A DNA stretch of 64,000 nt from Hermetia illucens. Its lineage: Eukaryota > Arthropoda > Insecta > Diptera > Stratiomyidae. The number at the start of each line of letters is the position of its first letter. The stretch's first letter is position 1. Location of the stretch: assembly GCF_905115235.1 (NCBI RefSeq), contig NC_051854.1, forward strand, positions 63,975,463-64,039,462, given 5' to 3'. Made by a program: the position numbers and the translations under genes. Below, in pieces: positions 42,490 to 54,279 of this stretch. The notes under the pieces are model-generated. The model saw only the letters and a program-made list of their open reading frames with translations, did no database searches and had not been told where the DNA came from.

Positions 42490-43800
42490 CAACTCTCTCT
42501 AAGTCTTCCGAAAAACCTATATTCCTCCTCTCCTGTTCTGTGCAATGGTTTTCTCGGCGACCCACAGGAACAAGTGTAACCTATCCACTGCCACCTCCTC
42601 CTTCTTATCAACACATATACCGGTTCCTGGTCCATAAGGCGACTAAGTTCTCCGTTCGAGATTTACTCATTCAGGAGCACACCAATGACAAGGTAGCTTT
42701 TCCTATATAGTAACACAGAGACAACAAGCTCAACTTGCTGTTGGTGTTGAGGCTACTTCACTTCCACATTTTAGGCAAAGTAACAAAAGCAGATGTAAAA
42801 GCTATTAATGCGTCGGTTAACATCAAGCTCGTTGCAACCGTCGAAACAATACTACCAAGCCAATCAAATTGATCTACGCCCTCGATATCCTAATTCAGAT
42901 AAGAAGAGTGTCCCATCAGATTGGCAACTATAGTTTTGTTGGTGTTTCTTTAACTCAACTCTACTTGCCTCCTTCAAATCTAGAGCTATTGGCCAGGTTT
43001 CATGACTTAGTGAGAGATCAAGCAGCAGTCATTGGAGAAATGGAGGTGTTTTTAGAAATATGTCATAGTCCATTAAAGACCTCTACGTCCTCGGGACAAA
43101 GCAGCATGTAAAACGTCACCGATAACAAGAAGAAATAATATCGGTGGCAAGATGCAACCTTGGCGGACTTCGATGCAACACATGACATTTTGTGCTATCC
43201 TATGCCGCTCTGATAATAGCAATTAGGTTCTGCGGAATGCAGCTCCTCCGTGGGGCGTTCCAGATACCCTCTCGGTTGACGCTACCTAAAGCTTTCTCGA
43301 ATTCAACGAAAATTATGTGCAATACTCCAAGAAGATCGGAACAACATTAATGGAGGAGTGGGAAAATCAGAATCGGTGCATATGCTTAGACTATGGGCAC
43401 ACGTCTACAACCTGTCGTTCACGCCAACTTTACAGTGCCCAGGCTGCGAAGAAGCATCTCTCTCGTAACCTTTGCGTCGGATTCACTGATACCGTCGGTC
43501 GACAGGTGATGAGTCCTCCAACACCTCTGGTTTGTGGCCATCTACATCGCGTCTAAACTGGTTAACGTACTCTCCGCAAAGGTAAGCAACAGACAGAGCT
43601 GACATTGCAACTGACTCTGTCGCAAATTCAGTGATGAACCTGATAACGATAGCCAGCGGAACTTTCATGTCCCGGAAGGCACCCAACCATTGCAAATGTT
43701 CCATGTGTCGATGGGTGGCGTAAATTGCCGACCCGCAAAAAGAGTGTCATAAATTTCGTCGTTTATCACAATGCTTGCAAGCCCAGGAGGGGGCATGTAC
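42490..43800 (-). mobile_element. LINE remnant, family 2
   Basis: Homologous to 2.56-4.26 kb. Shared landmarks are 'cacattttaggcaaagtaac' near 42760, 'aaattgatctacgccctcga' near 42870, and the RT tail around 42500-42600. Heavily decayed; no frame exceeds 80 codons. Confidence 0.6.
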
Positions 43801-44059
43801 CACAATGATAGAAACTAAAAGAAGAATTCGTAGCGCAATAAACAGAAGAAAAACTTGCTGCCGACAAGACGTAGTATACAAGGCGAATGGGGGTCCGCGG
43901 TGACTCGACTATAAGTTTGTCAACCGGAAAATCGAGGTTCTGCGGAATCCCTGCTCACATAACGCCAAGTAGGTGCATCCAATTGAACGACATTATTGCC
44001 TTAACATCTCGTACGGTTTGATAGCAACAGCCTAGATGGCACCGAAAGCTACTCGCTTC

Positions 44060-44650
44060 TTACCATGAAAGAACTTGAACATGATGCAAACCGAGAAAGT
44101 GCTCGAAAAGCTCATCAAGAGTAGACTTGCTGAAGCGATGCATGCTGTTGGGAGTTCATCCCCAAAACAATTCAATTTTAGAGCAGAAAGTTACTTGCAC
44201 TGTTGATGGTGTTATGGAGGTCTTCGATAAAGTTTGTTGAGCTGAAATACATAGCGGCCAATTTCGCTTGGTAACGCTTGTTATTAGAAATGATTTCAAT
44301 TCGGTAATATGAACCTTGGCTTAACGCTCCACTCGAAGGTGAGCTATTTCTAGGAAATCAAAGCAGTAGCATACCAGTTTGCGGCTGAAATTTTGGCCTT
44401 ATGACGAATCCTAGGAACCCTTCATCTACCAGGAGACGTCTTCTTATGGGTGCAATGGAGTCCGTGCTGCTCTACCGCGCGCAGTCCATTCAGATTCCAT
44501 TGGCAAAGCCCAAATGCAGAGCTGAATAGGACTGTCCCCGAACCAGCCGTGATGGTGATCGCTGCTGATCCTTAATAATGAACGCAAAACCATCTACAAG
44601 AGCATGGGAGCAGACTCAAGGGAGATGGCTGCACGTGAAGAACGACAACG
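44060..44650 (+). pseudogene. R1/Jockey-type reverse transcriptase remnant
   Basis: Plus-strand pieces in shifting frames read TEKVLEKLIKSRLAEAMHAV and SPKQFNFRAE near 44090-44180, and RRRLLMGAMESVLLYRA near 44440-44480. These match the order KVLEKLI...QFGFR...ESVLLYGAE of R1-clade reverse transcriptases. It is a different family from the 21.7-26.4 kb element and very old. Confidence 0.55.
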
Positions 44651-44925
44651 TACACTAAATTAGTCGCAACTCTTTTGGTAAAGTGAATTAAGTTGGGCTT
44701 AGCGGTTTTCAGTCTTAAATGCGCAAGACTGAGAAGGAACTATCATCTAAGTGCGTATTCTATAATGGTGGACGACGACGATCGCCTGTTACGCTCGCGT
44801 TCTTCTTGTTGCGAAAAAAATTAAGCTCGACCGGTGGAGGGACCGAATGATAAGAGGGTTTTTCAACTAGCAATTCCTTCCTCCTCTGCCTTCCGGCTGG
44901 TGAAACGAATTAATTGACTGGAAGG

Positions 44926-46930
44926 ATACCTGCCTTCTACGAGGCAGTTGAACGGAGCCTCGAAGACTGTCACAAGTATAATATCAAAATCATACTCGGA
45001 GGTTTCAACAGTCAAGTAGGGACGCAGCACATATTTAGGCGATACGTCGGCTCCCATAGCTTACATAGGGATACCAATGATAACGGATTGCGCATTATCC
45101 AGTTAGCAGTATCGCACGAAATAGTTGTTGGAAGTGCCTGGTTTGCGCGGAAGGCGGTCCATGAACATACGTGGGCCTCTCCAGACGGGACCACTTTCAA
45201 CCAAATTGACCACGTGCTGATTGAACGCCGCCACCTCTCAGCCTTAATGAATGTCAGAACATATAGGAGGGCCAATATAGACTCGGACCACTATCTCGTT
45301 GGCATGATGCTCGGAGCTCGAATTACGACACCACCTACAATCCCCTCTGATAATCAAGTGAGAATGAATACTGCACGCGCAGAGACTTATCACGAACTCC
45401 ATCGAGCGGAGAAGCGATTTCACAGACGGAAAAAGGAAGGAAGGAGAACCAACAAGTCTGTGAACTAGAAAAGTACAGGGAGCAACCGCACCAGGCGCGG
45501 AAGTTTTACCAACAAGTCAGCAGGATGAAGCCTTATACATCTCGATGCTCATCCTGCCGAGACAAAGAGGGAAATCTGATTTCCTATAGAATGGGCATAT
45601 TGGAGCGATGGGTTCAGTACTTTGATGAATTTCTGAACAACCGGAACATCGGCGAGTTGGAGGTCCCGCCAACTGAAGACGACGGACAAATACTGTCACC
45701 ACCAAGTATAGAAGAAGTGGTTCATCAACTTGTGCTCAAGGTATGGGACAGCGAATCAATGCCTGACGATTGGCAACGAGGCATTTTCTGTCTCATACAT
45801 AAAAAGGGAGATTTCACACAGTGCAGTAATTATAGAGGTATCACGTTGTTGAGTACCATCTTTAAGATATTCTCCTCTATCTTGCTAGACCGGATAGTCC
45901 CATACGCCCAGAACATCATTGGCCCATACCAAAGAGACTTCACTCCAGGCAAATCAACAGCAGATCAGATTTTCTCTCTACGGCAAGCGATGGAAAAATT
46001 GTTGGAATATATACATCAGCTGCACCATCTATTCATCGACTTTAAGGCCGCCTATGATAGCATAGCCAGGGTAAAACTGTACACGGTCATGAGAGAATTC
46101 GGTATCCCGACGAAATTGATAAGACTGACTAGGCTGACCCTGACCAATGTGCGAGGCCAGATAAAAGCAGAAGGATCACTCTCAAGACCATTCGATATCA
46201 ACAGCGGTCTACGACAAGGGGATGCCCTATCATGTGTCCTCTTGAACCTGGCCCTCGAGAAAGTGATCCGTGATGCTGAGGTAAATGCGAGGGGTACGAT
46301 TCATCCAACTACTGGCCTATGCTGACGATATCGACATCATGGGAAGAACCACCCGAGACGTACAAACTGCCTTCATCCAGATCGAGCAGGCGGTGATTGG
46401 CACGAGATCTTGGACTGCACATCAACGAAGGCAAAACAAAATATATGGTTGCGACGTCATTACCGAAAACCAACCAACCAACAACATCAAATCGCACTGG
46501 TCAAACGGGAAGAATAAAGATAGGAGACTACAACTTTGAGACCGTTGATAATTTCTCCTATCTAGGGTCGAAAATCACAACCGATAACAGCTACGATGAT
46601 GAAATCCACACACGGTTGTTGTCAGCCAACAGAGCTTAAAAAAACTGTTCCGCTCAAAACGTCTCACTATAGGGTTAAAGCTCTTACTGTACAAGACAAT
46701 GATCTTGCCAGTTCTCATGTATTCCTCGGAGACTTCTTAGCAAGAAGAATTGCGAACTCTTGCCCGCTTTCGAGAGAAGAATCCTCCAAAGAATTGTTGG
46801 CCCCCTACATGAGGATGGACGATTCCGTACCCTACATAACGACGAAATCGATGAGCGATATCATGACCATCCGGTTGTGGATAAAATCCGGCTCAATAGG
46901 TTACGGTGGTCGTGGACAGACCTTGATGAT
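44926..46930 (+). mobile_element. RTE-like LINE, copy G
   Basis: Begins inside the endonuclease (44926, GRIPAFYEAVERSLEDC) and reads through FNQIDHVLIERR and DSDHYLVGMM, the RT start at 45525, and RT motifs (FIDFKAAYDSIARVK, LRQGDALSCV, YADDIDIMGR near 46320). The thumb (NFETVDNFSYLGSKITTDN) follows, to about 46900. The conserved GDFNS endonuclease motif reads GGFNS. A few frameshifts separate four long frames, so it is fairly recent. The 3' end is lost near 46930 in a gatgatgatgaa stretch. Confidence 0.8.
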
Positions 46931-48570
46931 GATGAAGGCTCCCTTGGCCAGAAAACTGGAAGGGCTAGCCCGAGGTAATGTCTCAGACAGTTCCAGACTA
47001 ATTTGCTAATAAAGAGGCGGTGTACCATTGCAAGAGTTGAACACTCCGGACGTAAACGCATTCACCTACCCTACCCACAAAAAAAGGACAACGACTCCCA
47101 GTACATGTGAACGCAGTAAACAAGGTTGATGTTTGCCAGGTTACAGTAGAGCGATACCGGAAGAGGTAAAGGAATGCTCCTCAGAGTGCCTTCATCTTCG
47201 CTCGCTTAACCCCAGAATATCCAGCTTTTATCGCCAAAATTCTAGCGGAAGTTGGAACAAGCGAGCATTCTGAAGAGCCTCGGCATCGTCGTCGAGGAGC
47301 GCTTGCACATTCCAGAATCCATTCATAAACTCTTAACGAAAGTAAAATATCGTAGCCGACAAATCAGTCTATTTCCGAGGCTTGGTAGCCATTATCAAAG
47401 CATATTAAAAATTTTGCAGCCCACAAATCTCTTATCATTTTTCGTTAATTTTTACAACAAGCAGGAGTTTCGAGTGAATTTTAAACCCCAATCTGACAGA
47501 AAAGTCATAGTTCTCAGCGGCGCACCGACTTTCCCTAAATACGTTCATACATATAGTGCGTTTCGAAACGAAATTCTATCTCTTCACGAAGTCATCTGTT
47601 CACCTACTCCTGTCCATTCCCTAATTACAAAGTCAGCAACAACTCCCAATAAACACCAGGAATGCGCCCATATGTGTACTGCACTCCATCATTGAATGAA
47701 AATATCTCAAACGTTGATTCTACATACTAACCAAATATTGAAAACCCGAAGCACCATCCCCCATCCACATGAAAGTACGCTGCTAAAAATTTAATCACGC
47801 GTTTGTCTCACGTTCCATAAGTGCGGTCATCTCAACCGGATGCGATAATTTTATTTCATTTTAAAGTATCTGGGAAAGGACAACAGAACCGAAAGTGAAT
47901 GAGGCGAAGTAGACGGCGCAAGATAACACACAGAAAAAAATAACCTGGCATTCCTCTGTAGGCTAAAGAAACCTTACATATCTAGTGTGTATCTGGACAT
48001 TGTAAGGACGAATAGAGAGCTGCACCAATGAAAGCAGTTAGAGCGGAATAACAGAAACTCCTCCCTAAAAATACAAACGATAGCTTCCCAACCAAAGTGT
48101 TACGGAGCAAAAGTACTTTCTTTCACTTTGAATCCATTAATAATTTCCTGCATTCAACCGCTTAGAAAATAATATACATGCACTTTCATATGTTAATAGG
48201 CGAAGGACTTAATGCTAAGACAGGTTTAAAAAGTGGGAGAGCAACCTGAAAAACGGTTGAGCATCTCTGCTCCCTAACTCCGCATTCTAAACGATATGTA
48301 GCAACATCCCAATTCAGTATACGGGAAAAGTGAACTAACACCAAGGTTTCTGTTACCACGCTACCTGACGAAGGTAATGATTTCAACGGTATTAAGACTA
48401 ACGTTGAACCATCGTTTACTTATAGGAAGGAGACGTGAAGTTTTTGTATGACCCCCTCTATACTGTCTTTGTTACCCATGTCCACATCCTCCTTGCATTT
48501 ATTCACTTTAACGTGTCCGGGACCCTGGGGTCGAATTCTGTCAAAAATGAACCAAAACAAGTAACATCTG
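46931..48570. other. Intergenic DNA, possible LINE debris
   Basis: No gene I can support. A 147-codon plus frame at 47252-47695 has no recognisable domain. It lies upstream of the Notch module of the second bHLH gene. Confidence 0.35.
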
Positions 48571-48577
48571 CACGAGC

Positions 48578-48629
48578 GCAGGTGACTCGGGTCGATAATG
48601 TGGGAATAGCTCCAGAGAAGTTTCCCACG
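48578..48629 (+). promoter_or_regulatory. SPS+A Notch/proneural response module
   Basis: GCAGGTG at 48578-48584, TGTGGGAA at 48599-48606 and TTCCCACG at 48622-48629: a proneural E-box followed by inverted Su(H) sites with a 15-bp spacer. The spacer holds GAGAAGT, close to the GAAAGT hexamer position. It lies about 680 bp before the ATG at 49307. Same order and polarity as the module at 35.1 kb. Confidence 0.85.
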
Positions 48630-49306
48630 ATCCTTTGAAGACGTGCGAGTCGAGGACGACTGGGATGTGTATGCACAATTTCCTACATAAGGGTACTCTA
48701 ACGATCCCATATTGATATTCTGAGAATTTTCGATGTCATCTGGATAAGTTGATTGTAAAACTAATTTAACTTAACTAGAAATCGATTTATATGTGCCTAT
48801 TTTTAAGATGACCCCTTTTTGTGGATAGAAAAATCGTCGAAAGGAAATTATGCTTTAGAAACCGTAGCTTATTTAGAAATAAAAATAGCTCCAAGGGGTG
48901 ACTAAAAGGCATGACATAAATTAAAAAAAAACGATTTTCTACTGCAAAGACTCCTTAAACTCACCAAATGAGGGTGAGTACAATGACGTGAGATCGGTAG
49001 CTACAAAGAAACGAGGGATGGGCCAATACGCGCACGGTATATGGAGGATACACGTGAAAGGCACGCACGATACGGATGCGCATACCTCTACCTGACTTGT
49101 GCATTGCTTCAGTTCAACAGGAAGATAGTTGTAACCTCAGATCGTGCGTACAAAAAGGTCGACTCACTTCAGGGTAAGTTCATTCGTACTTCTCTACTCG
49201 AGCTATACACGTTCCTTCGCCATTCAGTGAAATTGGGCTCTCTCCGTATCAAGTGGATTTTGTGAAAAGTGATAAGTTTTGGAAATTTGTGAGAAAAGTA
49301 ATAATC

Positions 49307-49816
49307 ATGGTAATCGACGGTTTAAAAATGATGTCAAAAACGCAACACTACCGCAAAGTTACAAAACCTCTATTAGAACGTAAAAGACGTGCTCGGATGA
49401 ATTTATACTTGGACGAATTGAAGGACCTTATTGTGGAAACTATGGAGGAGAAAGGCGAACATATAACAAAACTTGAAAAAGCGGATATTCTCGAGATGAC
49501 TGTGACTTTCTTAAAAAGTCGGAACGATGCCGCTTCCGCTGAATCTACAAAATCTGAAAAGTTCCGTGCAGGATACACACAAGCCGCTTATGAAGTTTCA
49601 CGTGTATTCGCATCAATTCCTGGAATCGACGTTAAGTTCGGAACGAATTTAATGAAACACTTGGGATATAAATTAAAGGAAGTAGATACTTCAAAAGGAC
49701 GAGGTCATGCATCACCATCTCAATCTCCTGGACTTACTACTTCATCAGTCCCAATTTCACCTGAAAGGGTTCAAAAATCTGCACCAACACCGGAGGCTGT
49801 CTGGCGCCCATGGTAA
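49307..49816 (+). CDS. E(spl)mdelta-like: E(spl) bHLH-Orange repressor, mdelta-like
   Basis: Nuclear Hairy/E(spl)-class repressor, 169 residues from ATG 49307 (MVIDGLKMMSKTQHYRKV). The frame is open 18 codons upstream without an ATG. The basic region [20 protein letters not shown], with Met-Asn-Leu-Tyr, is the mdelta-type sequence, distinct from the IN-KC form of the other gene. HLH continues [20 protein letters not shown]. The Orange domain is about residues 87-128 (KFRAGYTQAAYEVSRVFASI), and WRPW ends the protein. Intronless. Upstream is an SPS+A module; downstream are Brd and K boxes. In Drosophila mdelta and mgamma are neighbours, so the pair here reflects the ancestral complex, now spread over 14 kb. 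The promoter is unclear: CTATAC (49203-49208) precedes an initiator-like TCAGT at 49224. Confidence 0.95.
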   Translation: MVIDGLKMMSKTQHYRKVTKPLLERKRRARMNLYLDELKDLIVETMEEKGEHITKLEKADILEMTVTFLKSRNDAASAESTKSEKFRAGYTQAAYEVSRVFASIPGIDVKFGTNLMKHLGYKLKEVDTSKGRGHASPSQSPGLTTSSVPISPERVQKSAPTPEAVWRPW

Positions 49817-49877
49817 TAACTCGGATTGAAATTTTTAAAATAACAACTTCATATATATAATAGTGTTAAAACAAAAC

Positions 49878-50107
49878 AGCTTTACATTAATCTATAAGCA
49901 TAGTTATTTAGGAATGCACCCCATTTTCTATATATTTAATATCAAAAGCTTTAATTTCCCAGATAAAAATGTAAACTTTAATATTCCTTAATCACGTTAT
50001 TTTCATAAATAGTTTGGTTTTCACAGTAAGTGGAAAAGCTTTAACATTGATTTGTAGTTTTGTGATAAGTCTGTGATAATTATATTTTATCCTTTGGAAC
50101 AAATAAA
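49878..50107 (+). promoter_or_regulatory. 3' UTR Brd boxes, K boxes and poly(A) signal of the mdelta-like gene
   Basis: Three Brd boxes AGCTTTA (49878-49884, 49947-49953, 50037-50043), two K boxes TGTGAT (50061-50066, 50072-50077, the second within CTGTGATA) and AATAAA (50102-50107). The density in 230 bp matches Drosophila E(spl)-complex 3' UTRs. Confidence 0.85.
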
Positions 50108-50507
50108 ATAAAAACAAATGTACAATGTACTGTCTTTTTTGCTTACAAGTATTTGAGAAATAGCAGGCCTCACGAAAGGGCGGAGGGAAGGGGTTTTAGT
50201 ATTAATCAATAAATAATAAATTTCGAATGTTGTTAATCCTGCTGCGCCACAGGATGATTGCCCCCGACGGAAGTTTTCTCCGGGCTCGAAGTACAATAAG
50301 ATACATGTATATTTTGGTAATATAAAAGGTAGACAACTTTTTCCGAAACAAAATAAAATTTAATGTTAAGATGTTGCAGATTCACTAGCAGGAAATCTGA
50401 GTTCCTGTAAGTGAGAGGGTTAGTGAGCTGCATAAGCTTCGTTCGCTTCGGTCGCCATTGAGCGGAATAATTTCCCAGAAGGGGTAGGTAAGATGTATTA
50501 AAAAGGA

Positions 50508-50760
50508 AACAAGTCGGGAAACCGGAAGCTTGACGCTTCAGGTATAAACGGTTTTGTGTTTCCCTATGGGAGAAGCATAACGCAGTTCTCTATTGGCTGA
50601 TAGCATTGACTCGAGATATTTAAATTGCTGTCAGCTGCAGTAACCTGCCCAGAACTGAGCAAATTAAATATCTGGGGTCAATGCTATCAGCCAATGGGGA
50701 ACTGCGTAATGAAATTGATTCACGCATTAATGCGACCTGGATGAAGTGGCATTCCACAAC
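50508..50760 (+). repeat. Hairpin plus repeat terminus (second composite)
   Basis: An inverted family terminus ('aagtcgggaaaccggaagct', 50508-50530) precedes a hairpin with arms 50581-50629 and 50658-50705 (GCAGTTCTCTATTGGCTGAT against its complement). This is the same order, reversed, as 27600-27381, and it leads directly into the LINE piece at 50763. Confidence 0.8.
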
Positions 50761-50762
50761 TG

Positions 50763-51245
50763 GTGATCTTTGTGATCGAAGTATCAGCGAACGTCTCAAA
50801 TCTAAAATTTACCGCAATGTCGTTCGTGTGCGCTCTCTATAGTTCTGAGTGTTGGCCGGCTATAAAAAACAATGAACGGCGTCTTGCGGTAATGGAGACG
50901 AAGATGTTGTATTGGACTGGTGGCGTAACACGTTTTGATTACATACGAAATGAGGATATCCACTACCGATATGGGATTACACCGACCGTAGAGAAACTCC
51001 GAGGAAGGCGTCTTCGATGGTATGGTCACCTAATTCGCGTTAACGAGGATTCACTTACCAAGATTGCTCTGAACCTCGAAGTCAATGGCAAACGACCAAA
51101 AGGCCGACCGAAACAATGGTGGCTTGATATGCTGGACGGTCATTTAAAAGCCTCGAAATTGCATCAAGATCAGGCATTTGATGAAATAAAATGGCGAAAA
51201 CGATCACGACGAGCCTACCCCGCTAGTGAAAGGGACAAAGGCTAG
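50763..51245 (+). mobile_element. LINE 3'-end fragment, family 4 (GGVTRFDY type)
   Basis: A 160-codon open frame: SSECWPAIKNNERRLAVMET, GGVTRFDYIRNEDI, RRLRWYGHLIRVNED, GKRPKGRPKQWWLDMLDG, ending in a stop at 51243-51245. It is the C-terminal part of an RTE-like LINE protein, homologous to 27330-26896. The unbroken frame shows limited decay. Confidence 0.75.
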
Positions 51246-51260
51246 TTTTTAGAAAGCAAT

Positions 51261-52085
51261 TTAAGGGGGTCATCCCGTGTGAAGGCAGTTTTGTTTTTGG
51301 CTTTTTTAAAAAATTTTTTGTCAACAACTGGATAAAGATACAAGTACGAATTTTTCACCATAGATTTATTAATGCGTAGTAATTTTTCCAGCCGCATAGT
51401 TCGTTATTGAAATATGGAGCAATTTACACACCCATCTCCAAAAAAAGGTGTTTTTCTGCTGCCACGCTAGAGGGCGTTGTGATCATCTTAAAGAAAAAAA
51501 GTAAACGGCATTTTAACGTACAGACTTAACTACAGTCCGCAAAGTAGGATTATTAAAAAATATTAAAAGGTAAATTTTTGTTGCCTTGTTAAACTTTTTT
51601 TGTGGATTTTGGTGTTTTTTCACGGCTTCTTCAATGAATAAAAAAAACTACTCAATGAATCGCAATTATCCTAGTTTGCAGACCGTAGAAATATGTTCTA
51701 AATAAGTCCTGAAAATTTCAAAGAATTTCATTGGCCGATTTTCAACATGCGGTTTCGAGAAAAACGCATTTGAAAAGTAAAATGCGATTTTCAGCCATAA
51801 AACCTTAACTGACCATTAATCTGCTACACTTAGTCCATAAACCTTAGGTTTCTTGAAGAAACACATATACGGCCCTGGCTTCAATTCTTGTCTTTTTAAC
51901 GAAGTCATTCGAACGTCATTTGGACCGATAAATATAAGCTTTATTACGGTGATTGACATAAATCTGGCATGTGACCTATCACGTGTTTAACACTATAATT
52001 TCCGAACGACTCCGAATATCAAAACATCACTTTGCCCATATATTCTACACTATATCTAGATACAATTGATGTCAAAAAGAAATTC
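51261..52085 (-). mobile_element. TTAA-flanked DNA element, right end lost
   Basis: TTAA at 51261-51264 is followed by GGGGGTCATCCCGTGTGAAG. The sequence is an inverted relative of the 812-bp element at 62.2-63.0 kb, sharing for example 'acaccttttttt', 'atcctagtttgcagaccgta', 'aaaccttaggtttcttgaag' and 'ctatatctagatacaattga'. The far end fades near 52085 against an AAGGTTTT-family head. Non-coding. Confidence 0.65.
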
Positions 52086-52087
52086 GA

Positions 52088-52130
52088 TTCGATAAGGTTT
52101 TGTTTTACATAAAACCTTAAAATCAGTCCT
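52088..52130. repeat. AAGGTTTT-family head fragment
   Basis: GATAAGGTTTTGTTTTACAT followed by AAAACCTTAAAA: only the mini-palindromic head is left, at the truncated end of the TTAA element. Confidence 0.5.
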
Positions 52131-52589
52131 AGAAAAAAGCGCAAAGACCGTTCAAGTTAGCTACTTATGTGTAGCGAAGTAACGAAGACCCTTGAAAGGC
52201 CTCGCTTAGAGACCAATGTAAGTTTCTATTGTCGCGATAGGGTCCACGATAGAACACATGCAATAATTTCATCATCATCCAAGAATGACGTTTCTGGAAG
52301 AGAGGATCGTATTTCATAAAAAACTTGGGAGATAGTAGTAGTACGTAGGATAATTAGAGAAGAGCTACTAGAAATGTGCGTCCTGTGAATTGAGGCTTAA
52401 GAAAATATTCAAAGTCTTCCCTGCTTGTCGTAAGAGGCAGATTTTGAAAATGCTCGCTTTCTCCAACTTGAGGGAGAATTCCAACATATAAGCGGGACAT
52501 TCTAGGCCTAATAGTAATGAGATGGTAGGACTCTGGAGAGTAATCCTCTCCCTCTTGCGGTAATGTGTTTTTGTACTCTGGAAAGCTAA

Positions 52590-54010
52590 GTGGTAGCAGA
52601 TGCCAATCCGGTATCAGATCTCGACCTGGGACCGGGTGTCTGGCAAACTTCTAACTGCATGATTTTCGTTCAGATTAACAAACATTACCATTGTACAATG
52701 TTACGCAACAACGGAGACTTCCGATACAGTGGAGAAGGGTGGTTTCTGAGAACAATTGCACGCAATTCAGGAAAGGCTTCCTATAGATGACATTGTGATC
52801 GTGATGGGTGATTTGAATGCCAAGGTGGACTTCGATAATACCTTGCTTGTACAAATGATGGGGAAACACAGCAACTTCGTCACTGGTGGCACAATGTCCG
52901 AAGATAGAGCCAGCCACAAGATCAGTTGGGTTTCAACTAATGGACGCCGTACGAGTGATCAAATCGACTACTTCGCGATCAGCAATAGATTTACAAGTTT
53001 TCTACTGGATGTGCGTAACAAGGGAGGCGCTGAAATCGGCCTCGAAAGAGATTACCATTTGATGGTCGCTTACGTCCGCTTGCGTGTTGCGGCCGCCTCG
53101 CAGGGTAGGGAAGCTGCGATCCCCTAAGTTTAACATCGACCGCTTGTATGATCCAATTATCGCCCGACAGTAGGAGAGCTTATCTTGTTGATCAGACGGC
53201 AGATATACTGAGTAACTCGCCAGAGAAAATCGCATTGGACCGTCATCAAAATTTTTTTTTGCGGGTGCTAGACATCTCATCAGCTACGTCCTGAAGGGGC
53301 GTCACAAGATCTGACTGACTGCCGAATTGTGAAAACTGATCGATAAACAGATTAGATTGAAAACTCCATTGATCGCTCCAAGTGAAATCTCGGGGATTTT
53401 AACGTAGTGTGCCCCATGACCAAAAAGGAATTTGCTATTGTGCTTGTCAGGAACGCGGAAGATGCCGCAAGACGCAATGATTTCAGACGTGTATATTACA
53501 TTATACAGATGATCCTGTGAAGGATGTCAGCGGTCGATTTCTCATCGACGAAAACGAGCAACTGAAGAGGTGAAAAAAATATTTCACCACGATTTTCCGA
53601 TGAGTTCCCTCCTCTTGTAGATGAAATGGCTAGTCACCGGCTGTTTTTCATCGATTTTGAGAAAGCTTTCGATAGCCTGATCAGAGTATCTGGAGTGCTC
53701 TACGCAGGAGGGGCTTTCCCGAGAAACTATTACCTATTATCACAGCAACATATGATGGCGCATATCGTCAGATGCCGAACCGATGTAAAATCTTGAAGGA
53801 CTTTGAGGCCCAAAACGGAGTTCGCTAGGGTTGCATCCTGTCACCGACATTTCTTCTCGTTGCCGGTGATGTCCTTCATGCTGCCTTATCCGCAGAACGT
53901 GGAGGAATTCAATGGACAAAGACATCTTTCCCCAAATATCTTTACTATGCTGATGCCATCTGTTTGCTCTCTTACAAGGTCTTTGGCTTTGGCCCAATGG
54001 CTCTGGTGAA
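52590..54010 (+). mobile_element. LINE remnant, family 2 (endonuclease and RT)
   Basis: The endonuclease part at 52756-53127 is the best preserved: IVIVMGDLNAKVDFDN, GKHSNFVTGG, HKISWVSTNGRRTSDQIDYF, FLLDVRNKGGAEIG. Decayed RT follows, including IDFEKAFDSL near 53650 and a VRQGCILSP-like piece near 53830. It is the plus-strand relative of 2.6-4.3 kb and 42.5-43.8 kb. Type resembles RTE-like (CFDP2-like) endonuclease-RT proteins. Confidence 0.7.
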
Positions 54011-54279
54011 GAGCATCAAAGACGACAATCAATCTGTATATACCTCTGTATATGCTCCGAATTGAAACAGGTGTTTCGTAATTCATTATGTATAATTAAG
54101 TGCAATCAAATGATACCACAAAAATAGTGTGTCTAATTCTCGCGAGTATTGAGAATTACATGCAAGTATTCCGATTACGGATTTCAAGTAAATTAGGCTC
54201 TGGAAATCCCAGGTGTTTACGTAAACCGGTCCGAATTCGGAAATCTCGGTTTGCAAGTGATACGTAGCAATTCTCTGTG

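Noticed and set aside
47252-47695. 147-codon plus-strand frame upstream of the mdelta-like gene
   Set aside because: No recognisable domain, and it starts in probable LINE debris; not Bearded-like despite its position in the complex.
48420-48710. 96-codon minus-strand frame over the 48.6-kb SPS module
   Set aside because: It overlaps the Su(H)/E-box module and has no protein family resemblance; regulatory reading is better supported.
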